Positions 37,311 to 45,818 of a stretch of DNA of 64,000 bases are shown here, in pieces. The notes below the pieces were generated by a model. It was not told the origin of the DNA, did not search any database, and saw only the letters and a program-made list of their open reading frames with translations. A program made the translations under genes and the position numbers. The DNA is from Gordonia desulfuricans NBRC 100010. Lineage in GTDB: Bacteria; Actinomycetota; Actinomycetes; Mycobacteriales; Mycobacteriaceae. How positions within the stretch are numbered: the first letter of the stretch is position 1; each line of letters opens with the position of its first letter. Where the stretch lies: the NCBI RefSeq assembly GCF_001485495.1, contig NZ_BCNF01000047.1, forward strand, positions 1-64,000. Direction: 5' to 3'.

Positions 37311-38123
37311 TCAGGGCAGCAGCCCGGCGCGCCGCGCGATCACGACCGCCTCGAGCCGACCGGCCGCGCCGAGTTTGCGCAGCACGTCCTTCATGTAGCC
37401 CTTCGCGGTGTGCACCCCGATCCCGAGGTTCTCCGCGATCCGCGCATTGGTGTAGCCGAGCGCGGCCAAGGCCAGTACATCCTGTTCGCGGCGGGTCAGT
37501 TCCACGGCGACGGCGGTGGCCTGGGCCTCGTCGTCGAGCAGTGTCCGGGTGATCTGGGTGATCTGGGTGGCCAGCGCCTCGTCGTCGACCGACCGGGCGA
37601 GGTCGCGCAGCTGCGCATAGGCCTCGGTCAGGCGGATACGCAGGGAATCGGCGTCGGCGTCCGCACCGGCCGCGGCGACACTCGCCCGCGACGCGACGAT
37701 CCGCTGCTCGAGCGCCCGGGATTCGACGGCGAGGGCGTCGAGGGCACGGTCACCGATCGGGTCGTCGGTGTGCACGGCCAGATACAGCACCGCGATCGGT
37801 GCGCGGTCGACGACGACGGGTGTCGCGGCCATCGCCCGGAGTCCCTCGGCGGCGATCACCGAGTTGTACCGGTGGGTGATCCGCGGGGTGCGCAGGTAGT
37901 CGTCGACCACCATCGGCCGGTTGAGCGTGACCACCTTGCCGCCGAGTCCGTGGCCGAGTTCCACCGCGACCCCGTCGAGCGCCCCGACCGTCGGTCCGAC
38001 GAACCGGCTGAGCCGCACGCCGCGGCCGTTCTGCACCATCCCGGCAAAGGCGAGCGAGACACCGCTGGAGCGTTGCACGCGGAGCAGGGCGTCGGTGACC
38101 GGCGCGGCCAGGGATTCGGTCAT
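37311..38123 (-). CDS. GAF-LuxR regulator, divergent to the acyl-CoA synthetase
   Basis: A 270-residue protein behind AGGAAGGAG. The GAF domain (about 12-145; Leu-Gly-Gly-Lys-Val-Val-Thr-Leu-Asn-Arg-Pro) is followed by a helical linker and a LuxR helix-turn-helix (about 208-262: Leu-Thr-Arg-Arg-Glu-Gln-Asp-Val-Leu-Ala-Leu-Ala). Similar GAF-LuxR proteins are found next to acyl-CoA synthetases in Rhodococcus and Gordonia. The gene lies 137 bp from the divergent acyl-CoA synthetase and likely regulates it. Confidence 0.78.
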   Translation of the reverse strand: MTESLAAPVTDALLRVQRSSGVSLAFAGMVQNGRGVRLSRFVGPTVGALDGVAVELGHGLGGKVVTLNRPMVVDDYLRTPRITHRYNSVIAAEGLRAMAATPVVVDRAPIAVLYLAVHTDDPIGDRALDALAVESRALEQRIVASRASVAAAGADADADSLRIRLTEAYAQLRDLARSVDDEALATQITQITRTLLDDEAQATAVAVELTRREQDVLALAALGYTNARIAENLGIGVHTAKGYMKDVLRKLGAAGRLEAVVIARRAGLLP

Positions 38124-38260
38124 CGCCGGCTCCTTCCTGTTCCCCGCCATTCTCCCGGTTCGCCCGCTTCCCCCTCTTTGGGGGGTGCCACAGGTCACAT
38201 GACGGGTCCAGAATGGTCGTCGAATGTGATTCAGCTTACTCGTGAGACATAGGTGCGACC

Positions 38261-39823
38261 ATGACACAGACCGCTCCCGCCCAGCACGGCGCCGACGCCG
38301 ACGTCCAGGCGTGGCTCGAGATCTTCGGCAGCCCGGAGGCCGATGCGGCCACACTGCTCGTCGACCGTCATGACCCCGACAGCGTCGCCTTCGTGACGGT
38401 GGGTGTCGACGGCGACGAGCTGACCACCACGAATGTCACCTACGGGGAGCTCGCCGCCCAGTCGCGGCGGCTGGCCACCGCACTCGCCGGTCTCGGTGTG
38501 GAGCGCGGCTCGCGGGTGGGTGTGCTGATGGGCAAGCGCACCGAACTGGTGGTCACCCTGCTGGCGCTGGCACGCCTCGGCGCGGTGTACATCCCGCTGT
38601 TCACCGCGTTCGCCACCCCGGCCATCGAGATGCGGTTGCGCGGCGGTGACGCCACCGTCGTGGTGACCGAACCCAGTCAGGCCGCCAAGCTCGAGCCGAT
38701 CGACGGCCTCACCACCGTCGTCGCCGGTGAGCAGTTCGATTCGCTTGTCGCACAAAGTGACCCGATCGACCGGTCGGTGGCCGTCGGCGGCGACGGCGCA
38801 CTGATCCTGCTGTTCACCAGCGGCACCACCGGCGCGCCGAAGGGTGTGCCGGTGCCGGTGAAGGCGCTGGCGTCGTTCGTCACCTACATGCGTTACGGCC
38901 TCGACGTCTCCGCCGACGACGTGTTCTGGAACGCCGCCGATCCGGGGTGGGCGTACGGGCTGTACTACGGCATCCTCGGGCCGCTGGCGATCGGTCGCCC
39001 GAATGTCCTGCTGCAGGCCGGTTTCACACCGGAGACCACCGCCAAGGTGCTCACCGAGCTGGGCGTCACCAACTTCGCCGCCGCCCCCACCGTGTACCGG
39101 TCGCTGAGCAAGAGCAGCGCCGTCGACGGATTCGGTCTGCGGCGTGCGTCGTCGGCCGGCGAGCCGCTGACCCCGGACGTGATCGACTGGGCCAAGCAGG
39201 CATTGGGAACCGAGGTGCGCGACCACTACGGCCAGACCGAGCACGGCATGTTCATCAACAACCACTGGGCCGACGAGGTGCGCCGCCCGCTGATCCCCAG
39301 TTCGATGGGGCAGCCGATGCCGGGCTTCGCGGCCGGGATCGTCGACGGCCAGATCGCGATCGACGTCCCCGCCAGCCCGCTGATGTGGTTCGCCGGATAT
39401 CTCGATGCGCCGGAGAAGACCGCGGCCCGGTTCACCGAGGACCGGCGCTGGTACCTCACCGGCGACACCGGCCGCGTCGACGACGACGGCAACTTCTACT
39501 TCTCCGCCCGCGACGACGACGTGATCATCATGGCCGGCTACCGGATCGGACCGTTCGACGTGGAGAGCGTGCTGATCACGCACCCGTCGGTGGTCGACGT
39601 GGCCGTCGTCGGCCGGCCCGACGACCTGCGCGGAGAGGTCCTGGAGGCCTTCGTGGTGGTCGCCGACGGGGTGGTCGGGGACGACGCCCTCGAAGCCGAG
39701 CTGCAGCAGCTGGTCAAGACCGGATTCGCCGCGCACGCCTACCCGCGCACGGTGCACTTCGTCGATGCCCTGCCGAAGACCCCGAGCGGCAAGATCCAGC
39801 GATTCATCCTGCGCCGGCAGTAG
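38261..39823 (+). CDS. AMP-forming acyl-CoA synthetase
   Basis: A 520-residue adenylate-forming enzyme. The P-loop Leu-Phe-Thr-Ser-Gly-Thr-Thr-Gly-Ala-Pro-Lys-Gly is at about 185. Other motifs are Asp-His-Tyr-Gly-Gln-Thr-Glu-His-Gly near 325, Tyr-Leu-Thr-Gly-Asp-Thr-Gly-Arg near 400, and the catalytic Lys in Pro-Ser-Gly-Lys-Ile-Gln-Arg. It activates a carboxylic acid to its CoA thioester. The subgroup is acetyl-/medium-chain-type; a short-chain or aromatic acid is possible. A hairpin terminator follows. Confidence 0.9.
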   Translation: MTQTAPAQHGADADVQAWLEIFGSPEADAATLLVDRHDPDSVAFVTVGVDGDELTTTNVTYGELAAQSRRLATALAGLGVERGSRVGVLMGKRTELVVTLLALARLGAVYIPLFTAFATPAIEMRLRGGDATVVVTEPSQAAKLEPIDGLTTVVAGEQFDSLVAQSDPIDRSVAVGGDGALILLFTSGTTGAPKGVPVPVKALASFVTYMRYGLDVSADDVFWNAADPGWAYGLYYGILGPLAIGRPNVLLQAGFTPETTAKVLTELGVTNFAAAPTVYRSLSKSSAVDGFGLRRASSAGEPLTPDVIDWAKQALGTEVRDHYGQTEHGMFINNHWADEVRRPLIPSSMGQPMPGFAAGIVDGQIAIDVPASPLMWFAGYLDAPEKTAARFTEDRRWYLTGDTGRVDDDGNFYFSARDDDVIIMAGYRIGPFDVESVLITHPSVVDVAVVGRPDDLRGEVLEAFVVVADGVVGDDALEAELQQLVKTGFAAHAYPRTVHFVDALPKTPSGKIQRFILRRQ

Positions 39824-39851
39824 TCCCGGGGCGTCACCACCGAAACGGCGC

Positions 39852-39886
39852 CGGCGCCGGCCGACCGACTGCGTCGACCGGCGCCG
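39852..39886. terminator. Bidirectional terminator between convergent genes
   Basis: CGGCGCCGGCCGAC (39852-39865) pairs with 39873-39886 with one mismatch over 14 bp and a 7-base loop. It lies between the acyl-CoA synthetase stop and the stop of the convergent small exported protein. Confidence 0.65.
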
Positions 39887-39896
39887 ACTGCCCGGG

Positions 39897-40244
39897 TCAG
39901 CGACCGCGCAGTGCGGTCAGGCCGACACTCGGGTCGGCGGGCACACCGGTGACGGTCACCCGCACCGCACTGTTCGGGGTGCGCGCGGCCCAGTCGGCGT
40001 AGCGATCGAGGCCACGACCGATCGATTCGCCGTCGTCGGCGCGGTATCCCGGCAGCACACCGTCGACGAGGCCGGCGACATTCGCATTACCGACGGCTGC
40101 GGCCTCGCCGCGATCGAGGGTCACCGATCCCCCACCCGGTGCCGGTGCCACGGTGAACGCCTGCGCGGCCGGCGCCGCGACGAGTCCGGCGACGCCCAGA
40201 CCCAGCGTGGCTGCGCCGATCATCACCATGCGTCGAATGTTCAT
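39897..40244 (-). CDS. Small secreted protein with signal peptide
   Basis: A 115-residue protein starting Met-Asn-Ile-Arg-Arg, with a hydrophobic core and an Ala-Gln-Ala cleavage site near residue 29. The mature part (about 86 residues) contains Gly-Gly-Gly-Ser-Val-Thr-Leu-Asp-Arg-Gly-Glu and a Tyr-Ala-Asp-Trp-Ala segment. No catalytic motif or family is recognised; similar short exported proteins are common in Gordonia. AGGGGGA precedes the ATG. Confidence 0.7.
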   Translation of the reverse strand: MNIRRMVMIGAATLGLGVAGLVAAPAAQAFTVAPAPGGGSVTLDRGEAAAVGNANVAGLVDGVLPGYRADDGESIGRGLDRYADWAARTPNSAVRVTVTGVPADPSVGLTALRGR

Positions 40245-40423
40245 CAGATTCCCCCTGGGTGAGTGTTGCCGTCGGCCCATACCGAGCGGCATATGCACGG
40301 TAGCAACTTTTTCATTTATTGTCTCGAACCCGAGTCGCCGGTGTTCGACGGACGATTGCGGACCGAATCTGTCCTCATCGATCCTTAGTCTGGGTGCACA
40401 GTCACAGAGGAAAGGGAATCCCC

Positions 40424-40966
40424 ATGGCCGGCACCTACACCCACGTCACCCTCCCGACCGATGTCACCGGCGAGAAGGCCGACCTGCTGACGCTGCTCAC
40501 CGACCAGCGGGCGATGTTCCTGATCACCGTCCGCGGCCTCGATGACGAGCAGGCGCGGCGGCGCAGCACGGTCAGTGAGCTCACTCTGGGTGGCCTGGTC
40601 AAGCATGTGGCCCAGGTGCAGGCGGACAATGCGACGATCATCGTCGAGCGCGACGAGAACGCGGTCTTCGACCCCTCTCGGATGGGTGGTGCCTACGAGT
40701 TGCTCGACGGCGAGACCCTGGCCGACTGGGTCACCGCCTTCGAGAAGTCGTCCGAGGAGTTCGACAAGGTGATCCTCGAGGTGGGCAGCCTCGACGAGTT
40801 GATCCCCCAGGCGACCGCGCCCTGGCAGCCCGAGCGCGAGTGGTGGTCGGTACGGAAGATGGCGCTGCACCTGCTGCGCGAGATCGCCCACCACAGTGGA
40901 CATGCCGATATCATCCGGGAGGCGCTCGACGGGCAGACGACGATGTCGGCCCTGCGCGCCGGATAG
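40424..40966 (+). CDS. DinB/DUF664-type putative metal-dependent protein
   Basis: The 180-residue four-helix protein matches the actinobacterial DinB/DUF664 family: Asp-Glu-Gln-Ala-Arg-Arg-Arg-Ser-Thr-Val-Ser-Glu-Leu-Thr-Leu-Gly-Gly-Leu-Val-Lys-His-Val near residue 40, and Leu-Leu-Arg-Glu-Ile-Ala-His-His-Ser-Gly-His-Ala-Asp near 150. The three conserved histidines bind a metal. The fold is shared with mycothiol-dependent maleylpyruvate isomerase and bacillithiol transferases, so a thiol-transfer role is possible. AGGAAAGGGA precedes the ATG. The neighbours offer no hint. Confidence 0.85.
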   Translation: MAGTYTHVTLPTDVTGEKADLLTLLTDQRAMFLITVRGLDDEQARRRSTVSELTLGGLVKHVAQVQADNATIIVERDENAVFDPSRMGGAYELLDGETLADWVTAFEKSSEEFDKVILEVGSLDELIPQATAPWQPEREWWSVRKMALHLLREIAHHSGHADIIREALDGQTTMSALRAG

Positions 40967-41182
40967 TTTCCGGTTGTCGGCTGACGCTCCGGGACGCGTG
41001 GCGAGAGTTTGCCATGGTAGATCGTGGTGGTCGCGGTGTTCGTTACCCCGGTGTCGTCCGTTCGGGTGGATTTCTCTGTTGGACGGCTGAATTCGTGGCC
41101 CGTGCTTGATCGCGCATGACGACGCTCCCGATACTTGGGGCTCGGGAAGACCCGCCGATCAGCCGCAGGAGCCGAGATCCCC

Positions 41183-42826
41183 ATGTCCTATAACCCACCC
41201 GGGCCGCCGTCCTACCCGCCGCCGTCCGTGCCGTTCGGCGCGCTGCCCCCGGAGCACCAGCCCCGCAACCGGCGGAACCTCACGCTGATCCTCGCCGCGA
41301 TCGTCGCGGTGCTGGCGCTGGTGTTCGCATCGGTGGTGGTGATCGTGCTGAAGACCAAGAAGGACGGCTTCGATCTGCCGTTCCTCTCGCTCACCTCGGC
41401 CGAATCGGCGGGCGAGAACCCGTTCACCCCCAATGCGTCGTTGTCGAACAAGCCGCTGGACAACGGCCTGCGGTTGAGTTCGCAGACCGGCGCCCCCGAT
41501 CAGGGCACCCGGGTGGTCAGCGGCACCACCCCCGGCCTCTACGCCGGCGGTTCCAACACCTGCGACACCGCGGCGCTCGGCAACTACCTGGCCAACAATC
41601 CGTCGCAGGCGCGGGCGTGGGCCAGTGTGTTCGGGATCAGCACCGGCGCCATCCCGTACTACCTGGACACCCTCACCCCGGTGGTGCTGACCGCCGACAC
41701 ATGGGTCACCAACTACTCGTATCAGGGCGGTTCGGCCCACGCGTACCAGGACGTGTTGCAGGCGGGGACCGCGGTCCTCGTCGACGGCGCGGGTGTCCCG
41801 CGCGTGCGGTGCGCGTGCGGCAATCCGTTGGCGCCGCCATCGGCTGCACCGGTCGGCGGGTTCCGCACCCGTGGGCAGCCGTGGCCCGGCTACCAGGTCA
41901 ACTACATCACCCGGGTCGCCTACAACACACAGAACGTGACCGTCGTGAACAACACGACCACCGTCATCAACCAGGCACCGGCGCAGGCACCGGCCAACCA
42001 GACCTCGCTGACCCTGGTCAACCTCGACACCCGCCAGCTGTTCGAGCGGACCGTCGGCGGGCTGCTCGACCTGTCCGGTCAGGCGCCGCTCACCGAGGCG
42101 CTGCCGACCCCGGCCGCACTCAACGTGCCCCTGCAGGTCGATGACGACTCCGAGGCGCAGACCAATGGTCTGGCCCGGGCCGGTTCGCCCGAGGTGGCCC
42201 CGCAGGTGGAGCAGGAGGCCGAGGCCCGCAACAACGTGCCCCTCGCCGAGAGTGAGAACTCGTCCGACTCTTCCGACCCGTCCGCCTCTGCCGGTGCTCC
42301 TGTCGAGGGCAGCAATCCGGTCAGCTCGGATGCCTCGAGCCCGTCCGACAGCAGCACGTCCGCGAGCAGTTCCTCGTCGGCGCAGGCGTCGCCGACGGTG
42401 TTCTCCGGCAGCGGTGATTCGATCGGTAGCTTCAGCTTCACCAGCGGCTCCCGTTCGGTGACCTGCCGTGCACCGTCGGAGGAGAGCACCGGATCGGTGT
42501 CGCTGACCTGTAGCGACAGTGCATCCCGTTCGGTGTCGCAGAGTTCGCTGTCGCAATCCTCGGTCAGCTCCTACACCGGTTCCGACGGTGTGTGGAAGTT
42601 GACGCTCACCGAGGGCAGCAGTTCGACGACGGTCGAGGTCACCTCCGCCACCTGGCAGACACTGGCCACGACCACCACGTCGACCACCACCACCGAGACG
42701 ACGGTGGAGACCACCACTCCGGAGACCACCACGACGACGGAGACCACCACCGAGGAGACGACCACCGAGACCACCACGGAGGAAACGACCCTCGATACGA
42801 CCACCACCACGACGCCGGCATCCTGA
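41183..42826 (+). CDS. DUF6777 membrane-anchored protein with Thr-rich tail
   Basis: A 547-residue protein. A Pro-rich cytoplasmic N-terminus (1-30) precedes one transmembrane segment (33-57) and an extracellular DUF6777 domain (about 100-320). Key stretches of that domain are Asn-Thr-Cys-Asp, Leu-Thr-Pro-Val-Val-Leu, Gln-Ala-Gly-Thr-Ala-Val-Leu-Val-Asp, and Arg-Val-Arg-Cys-Ala-Cys-Gly-Asn-Pro-Leu. A Ser-rich linker and a final 65 residues made almost only of Thr and Glu follow. The function of DUF6777 is unknown; the architecture suggests a surface protein with a wall-spanning or glycosylated stalk. A strong terminator follows. Confidence 0.82.
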   Translation: MSYNPPGPPSYPPPSVPFGALPPEHQPRNRRNLTLILAAIVAVLALVFASVVVIVLKTKKDGFDLPFLSLTSAESAGENPFTPNASLSNKPLDNGLRLSSQTGAPDQGTRVVSGTTPGLYAGGSNTCDTAALGNYLANNPSQARAWASVFGISTGAIPYYLDTLTPVVLTADTWVTNYSYQGGSAHAYQDVLQAGTAVLVDGAGVPRVRCACGNPLAPPSAAPVGGFRTRGQPWPGYQVNYITRVAYNTQNVTVVNNTTTVINQAPAQAPANQTSLTLVNLDTRQLFERTVGGLLDLSGQAPLTEALPTPAALNVPLQVDDDSEAQTNGLARAGSPEVAPQVEQEAEARNNVPLAESENSSDSSDPSASAGAPVEGSNPVSSDASSPSDSSTSASSSSSAQASPTVFSGSGDSIGSFSFTSGSRSVTCRAPSEESTGSVSLTCSDSASRSVSQSSLSQSSVSSYTGSDGVWKLTLTEGSSSTTVEVTSATWQTLATTTTSTTTTETTVETTTPETTTTTETTTEETTTETTTEETTLDTTTTTTPAS

Positions 42827-42845
42827 TCTTCCGGTAGGTGAGACA

Positions 42846-42877
42846 AGGCGGGTGCCCACACACGTGGGCACCCGCCT
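42846..42877 (+). terminator. Strong terminator after the DUF6777 gene
   Basis: A 14-bp perfect stem (42846-42859 with 42864-42877) encloses the loop ACAC, followed by TCGTCATC. It starts 19 bases after the stop codon. Confidence 0.8.
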
Positions 42878-42913
42878 CGTCATCTGACGGGCACAACCCG
42901 GCCGGCATTCGCC

Positions 42914-43265
42914 ATGTCACCCCTGGTCGAGCACGCATCCCCACAAAGCGATACCGACCAACGATGGCTGAGTAGGCATCCTCCTAAAGCCACACGCCAC
43001 CAACGATGGTCGAGCACACGTCCTCGCAAAGCGATACCCGATCCACGATGGTTGAGCCGGGACCGAGCCCGAAGGGCGAGGACCCGAGTCGAAACCTCCT
43101 CCACCACAACACCACTCACTGATCCGACTCGCGGCCAAGACCTCCGCACCACGAACGATGGTTGAGCCGGGACCGAGCCCGAAGGGCGAGGACCCGAGTC
43201 GAAACCTCCTCCACCACAACACCATCCGCAACAACCCCACACCGATGGTCGAGCAGGACGAAGGT
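42914..43265. repeat. Dispersed-repeat region between DUF6777 and nagA
   Basis: The stretch is built of 40-70 bp modules that each begin ACGATGGTTGAGC or a variant (TCGAGCA, CTGAGTA). The best pair is a 70-bp direct repeat at 43045-43114 and 43155-43224, identical as far as I can read, spaced 110 bp apart. It holds the small hairpin GCCCGAAGGGC. No credible gene lies here. Similar modules are scattered between genes of Gordonia and other actinobacteria. Confidence 0.85.
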
Positions 43266-44408
43266 TCACACTCCGCCGCGTACCACCCGCCGAACCATCA
43301 AATCCTCATCCAGCACAACACAATCCGCCCGATATCCAGGCAGAAGATCTCCGACCCCATTGATGCCCAACGCGCGCGCCGGTGTTCGCGCACACATCTC
43401 CACCGCAGCGACCAACGACGTATCGGTCGCCCCGCCACCACATCCGAATCCACCTGCCGCACGTCGAAATACACCGGCCGGCGTCGCAGTACTCCCGGCA
43501 ATCACGTCGGAGCCCTGAACTCGTGCCACCCCGCCCGACACCTCGACATCCACCGGCCCCAGACGATAGTCACCGTCGGCCATCCCTGCCGCCGACATCG
43601 CATCAGTGACGAGCGCAACCCGTTCCGCTCCGACGACGCGCACCACATGCGCCACCATCTCGGGCCGCACATGCACACCGTCGGCGATGAGTTCCACCGT
43701 CACCCGGGCGTCGTCGAGCAATGCCAACACCGGCCCGGGTTCGCGGTGGTGGAGTGACGGCATCGCATTGAACAGGTGCGTGGCCACCGTCGCGCCTGCC
43801 TCGATCGCCGCGGCGGTCTGCTCGTAGGTGGCATCGGTGCGCCCTACCCCCACCACCACCCCGGCTGCCACCAGGCGGGCGATCGCCGCGAGCGCGCCGT
43901 CGAGTTCGGGTGCGAGCGTGACCATTCGGATTGCCCCTCCCCCGGCGGCGAGCAAGTCGTCCACCGCGTTCGCGGACGGCGCGACCAGCACGTCCGGATC
44001 ATGTGCGCCGCACCGTTCGGCGGCCAACCATGGCCCTTCCAGGTGGATACCCGCCACGGTCCCGTCGACGACGTGGGTGCGTAGCTCCCGGATCTGGTCG
44101 AGGAGGGTCGGGATCGGTGCGCTCACCAGACTCGCGACCAGCGTCGTCGTGCCCCGGGCCCGGTGGAAGTCGACCACCTGGTGCGGGCCGTCGGTGAACG
44201 AGGCCCCGCCGCCTCCGTGCACGTGCATGTCGACGAACCCGGGAACCACGGTGTGCCGCGGGTAGTCGTGGTCGGCCGGAGTCGGCGGTGATCCTGCGCC
44301 CACGTCTCCGATGTGGCCGTCGACGATCGTGAACCATCCCGGCCGTAGTACCTGGCCGCCGCTGACCACGCACGCCGCCGACACCGTGACCGGCCGGGTC
44401 ATCGTCAT
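43266..44408 (-). CDS. nagA: N-acetylglucosamine-6-phosphate deacetylase
   Basis: A 380-residue amidohydrolase. The metal-binding Met-His-Val-His-Gly-Gly-Gly-Gly is near residue 58, followed by Leu-Glu-Gly-Pro-Trp near 124, Ala-Thr-His-Leu-Phe-Asn-Ala-Met near 203, and the catalytic Asp in Val-Thr-Asp-Ala-Met-Ser near 287. It removes the acetyl group from GlcNAc-6-phosphate in amino-sugar catabolism. The ATG at 44408 overlaps the stop of the GlcNAc kinase gene by ATGA. No nagB is seen in the window. Confidence 0.92.
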   Translation of the reverse strand: MTMTRPVTVSAACVVSGGQVLRPGWFTIVDGHIGDVGAGSPPTPADHDYPRHTVVPGFVDMHVHGGGGASFTDGPHQVVDFHRARGTTTLVASLVSAPIPTLLDQIRELRTHVVDGTVAGIHLEGPWLAAERCGAHDPDVLVAPSANAVDDLLAAGGGAIRMVTLAPELDGALAAIARLVAAGVVVGVGRTDATYEQTAAAIEAGATVATHLFNAMPSLHHREPGPVLALLDDARVTVELIADGVHVRPEMVAHVVRVVGAERVALVTDAMSAAGMADGDYRLGPVDVEVSGGVARVQGSDVIAGSTATPAGVFRRAAGGFGCGGGATDTSLVAAVEMCARTPARALGINGVGDLLPGYRADCVVLDEDLMVRRVVRGGV

Positions 44409-45334
44409 GCTCCGGACCGGCCGAGGATCGCCCGGCCCAGCCGCACCGCGCCCTGAACGGGTTCGGCCCCGAGCGCTCGCACGTCGCTGATGCCTGCCGC
44501 CGCGAGCCGTTCCCGAAGGCGGCTCTGCAGCATGTCCTGATGGACGACTTGGCCTCCGCCACACACCACGGGGCCGTCGATGTCGAGGATCTGCGCGACA
44601 CGGATGACCAGCCCGGCCAGCGCATCGGAGGACCTGTCGACGATGTCGGTACAGCGTGGTTCACCGGCTGCTGCCTGCTCGAACACCAGGTGTGCGCGTT
44701 GCGCCCAGTATCGGGGAGTCCGGGTGTAGAAGGCGTCGAGGAAGTCGACCACGGCGCCGAGGTCGCATTCGGCCAGCAGCAGACCGGCCAACTCGGATTG
44801 TGGGCGACCGGCGTCGTGGTCGGCGAGCGTGAGCCGGATGGCTTCGCGGGCCACCCAGTAGCCGCTGCCCTCGTCGCCGAGGAGGTGACCCCAGCCGCCG
44901 GCCCGTCCGGTTGCCTCGCCGCGACGTCCCCACGCGACGGCGCCGGTCCCGGAGATCAGCGCGATCCCGTCGTCGAGGCCGGCGGCGCCGAGGATCAGCT
45001 GGGTGTCGTTGACGACGCGGATCTGCGCAGTGGTGAACCGTTCGGCCAGCAACCGCTCCAATCGCGCGGCGGCCGACGGTGCGTCGATCCCCGCCGAGCC
45101 CGCCACCACCACGTCCACCCCGCCGGCCCCGCCCATCCCTGCGATGGCCTGGTCGAGTTGCTTGCCGGCTTCGCCGTCGCCCATGGACGAGATGTTCGCG
45201 CTCCCCACGATCACCTCGGAGACGACGCTCGACGCCGACGCGCGCATCGCATGCGTCTTGGACCCGCCGATATCAAAGGCAACGATCGGACCACCGGCGT
45301 CTGATTCAGTCACGTCGTCCATCCCACCATCCAC
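44405..45334 (-). CDS. nagK: N-acetylglucosamine kinase (BadF/BadG ATPase family)
   Basis: A 309-residue sugar kinase of the ASKHA superfamily. The phosphate-1 motif Ala-Phe-Asp-Ile-Gly-Gly-Ser-Lys-Thr is near residue 18, Asn-Asp-Thr-Gln-Leu near 108, Gly-Thr-Gly-Ala-Val-Ala near 128, and Leu-Gly-Asp-Glu-Gly-Ser-Gly near 150. It phosphorylates GlcNAc (or glucosamine) at O6, feeding NagA. The GTG at 45334, 6 bases after AAGGAGG, is my preferred start; the ATG at 45322 is an alternative. It is the first gene of the pair. Confidence 0.85.
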   Translation of the reverse strand: MDGGMDDVTESDAGGPIVAFDIGGSKTHAMRASASSVVSEVIVGSANISSMGDGEAGKQLDQAIAGMGGAGGVDVVVAGSAGIDAPSAAARLERLLAERFTTAQIRVVNDTQLILGAAGLDDGIALISGTGAVAWGRRGEATGRAGGWGHLLGDEGSGYWVAREAIRLTLADHDAGRPQSELAGLLLAECDLGAVVDFLDAFYTRTPRYWAQRAHLVFEQAAAGEPRCTDIVDRSSDALAGLVIRVAQILDIDGPVVCGGGQVVHQDMLQSRLRERLAAAGISDVRALGAEPVQGAVRLGRAILGRSGA

Positions 45335-45413
45335 AAGTTGCCTCCTTGTGCTGCCGAACACACTCATCTGCAGTTACGATGCTCACACTTACGGGGAGCA
45401 CCAGGGGGAAAAG

Positions 45414-45818
45414 GTGACCGATTTCTTGTCGTTGCCGGGCAACACCGTGCCCATGGACCACGAAGGCGGTCCACTCGGGCCAGGGGGCACCGCGCCGCTC
45501 GACGGCAGTACGGACGGTGGCGGAGTTGTGAGGTTCACGTCGCCCGAGTGGAGGTGGCGAGCGAGTGTTGCGGCCGAGGGGGCGGACCAGTTGCGAGCCG
45601 CAGCAGATCTGATTAGCGACGTGGCTATCAACAATTACTTCGGCGAGTGCGTCGAAGGCAGGGAGATGCACATCAAGGCCATGCAAATCACCAGCCACTG
45701 GCGACTCTCAATATCGAATAAGTCAAACGAGCTCATGCGTTTGAGTAGCGATTGTCAAGATGCCGACACTACACTCGAAACTGCAGACAAGAACAATGGT
45801 GCGATCCTCCAAGGGTAA
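45414..45818 (+). CDS. Hypothetical helical protein, low-GC pair with DUF3558 lipoprotein
   Basis: A 134-residue protein starting at GTG behind AGGGGGAAAAG. After a Gly/Pro-rich N-terminus the body is alpha-helical: Ala-Ala-Glu-Gly-Ala-Asp-Gln-Leu-Arg-Ala-Ala-Ala-Asp-Leu-Ile, later Ser-Asn-Glu-Leu-Met-Arg. Size and helical content recall small type VII secretion substrates or their partners, but no WxG motif is present. It overlaps the DUF3558 lipoprotein gene by 23 bases. Base composition is markedly less GC-rich than the surroundings from about 45600 on. Confidence 0.6.
   Translation: MTDFLSLPGNTVPMDHEGGPLGPGGTAPLDGSTDGGGVVRFTSPEWRWRASVAAEGADQLRAAADLISDVAINNYFGECVEGREMHIKAMQITSHWRLSISNKSNELMRLSSDCQDADTTLETADKNNGAILQG

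Noticed and set aside
42914-43265. Transposon or IS remnant
   Set aside because: There is no transposase fragment and no terminal inverted repeats with target duplication; modules look like dispersed intergenic repeats.
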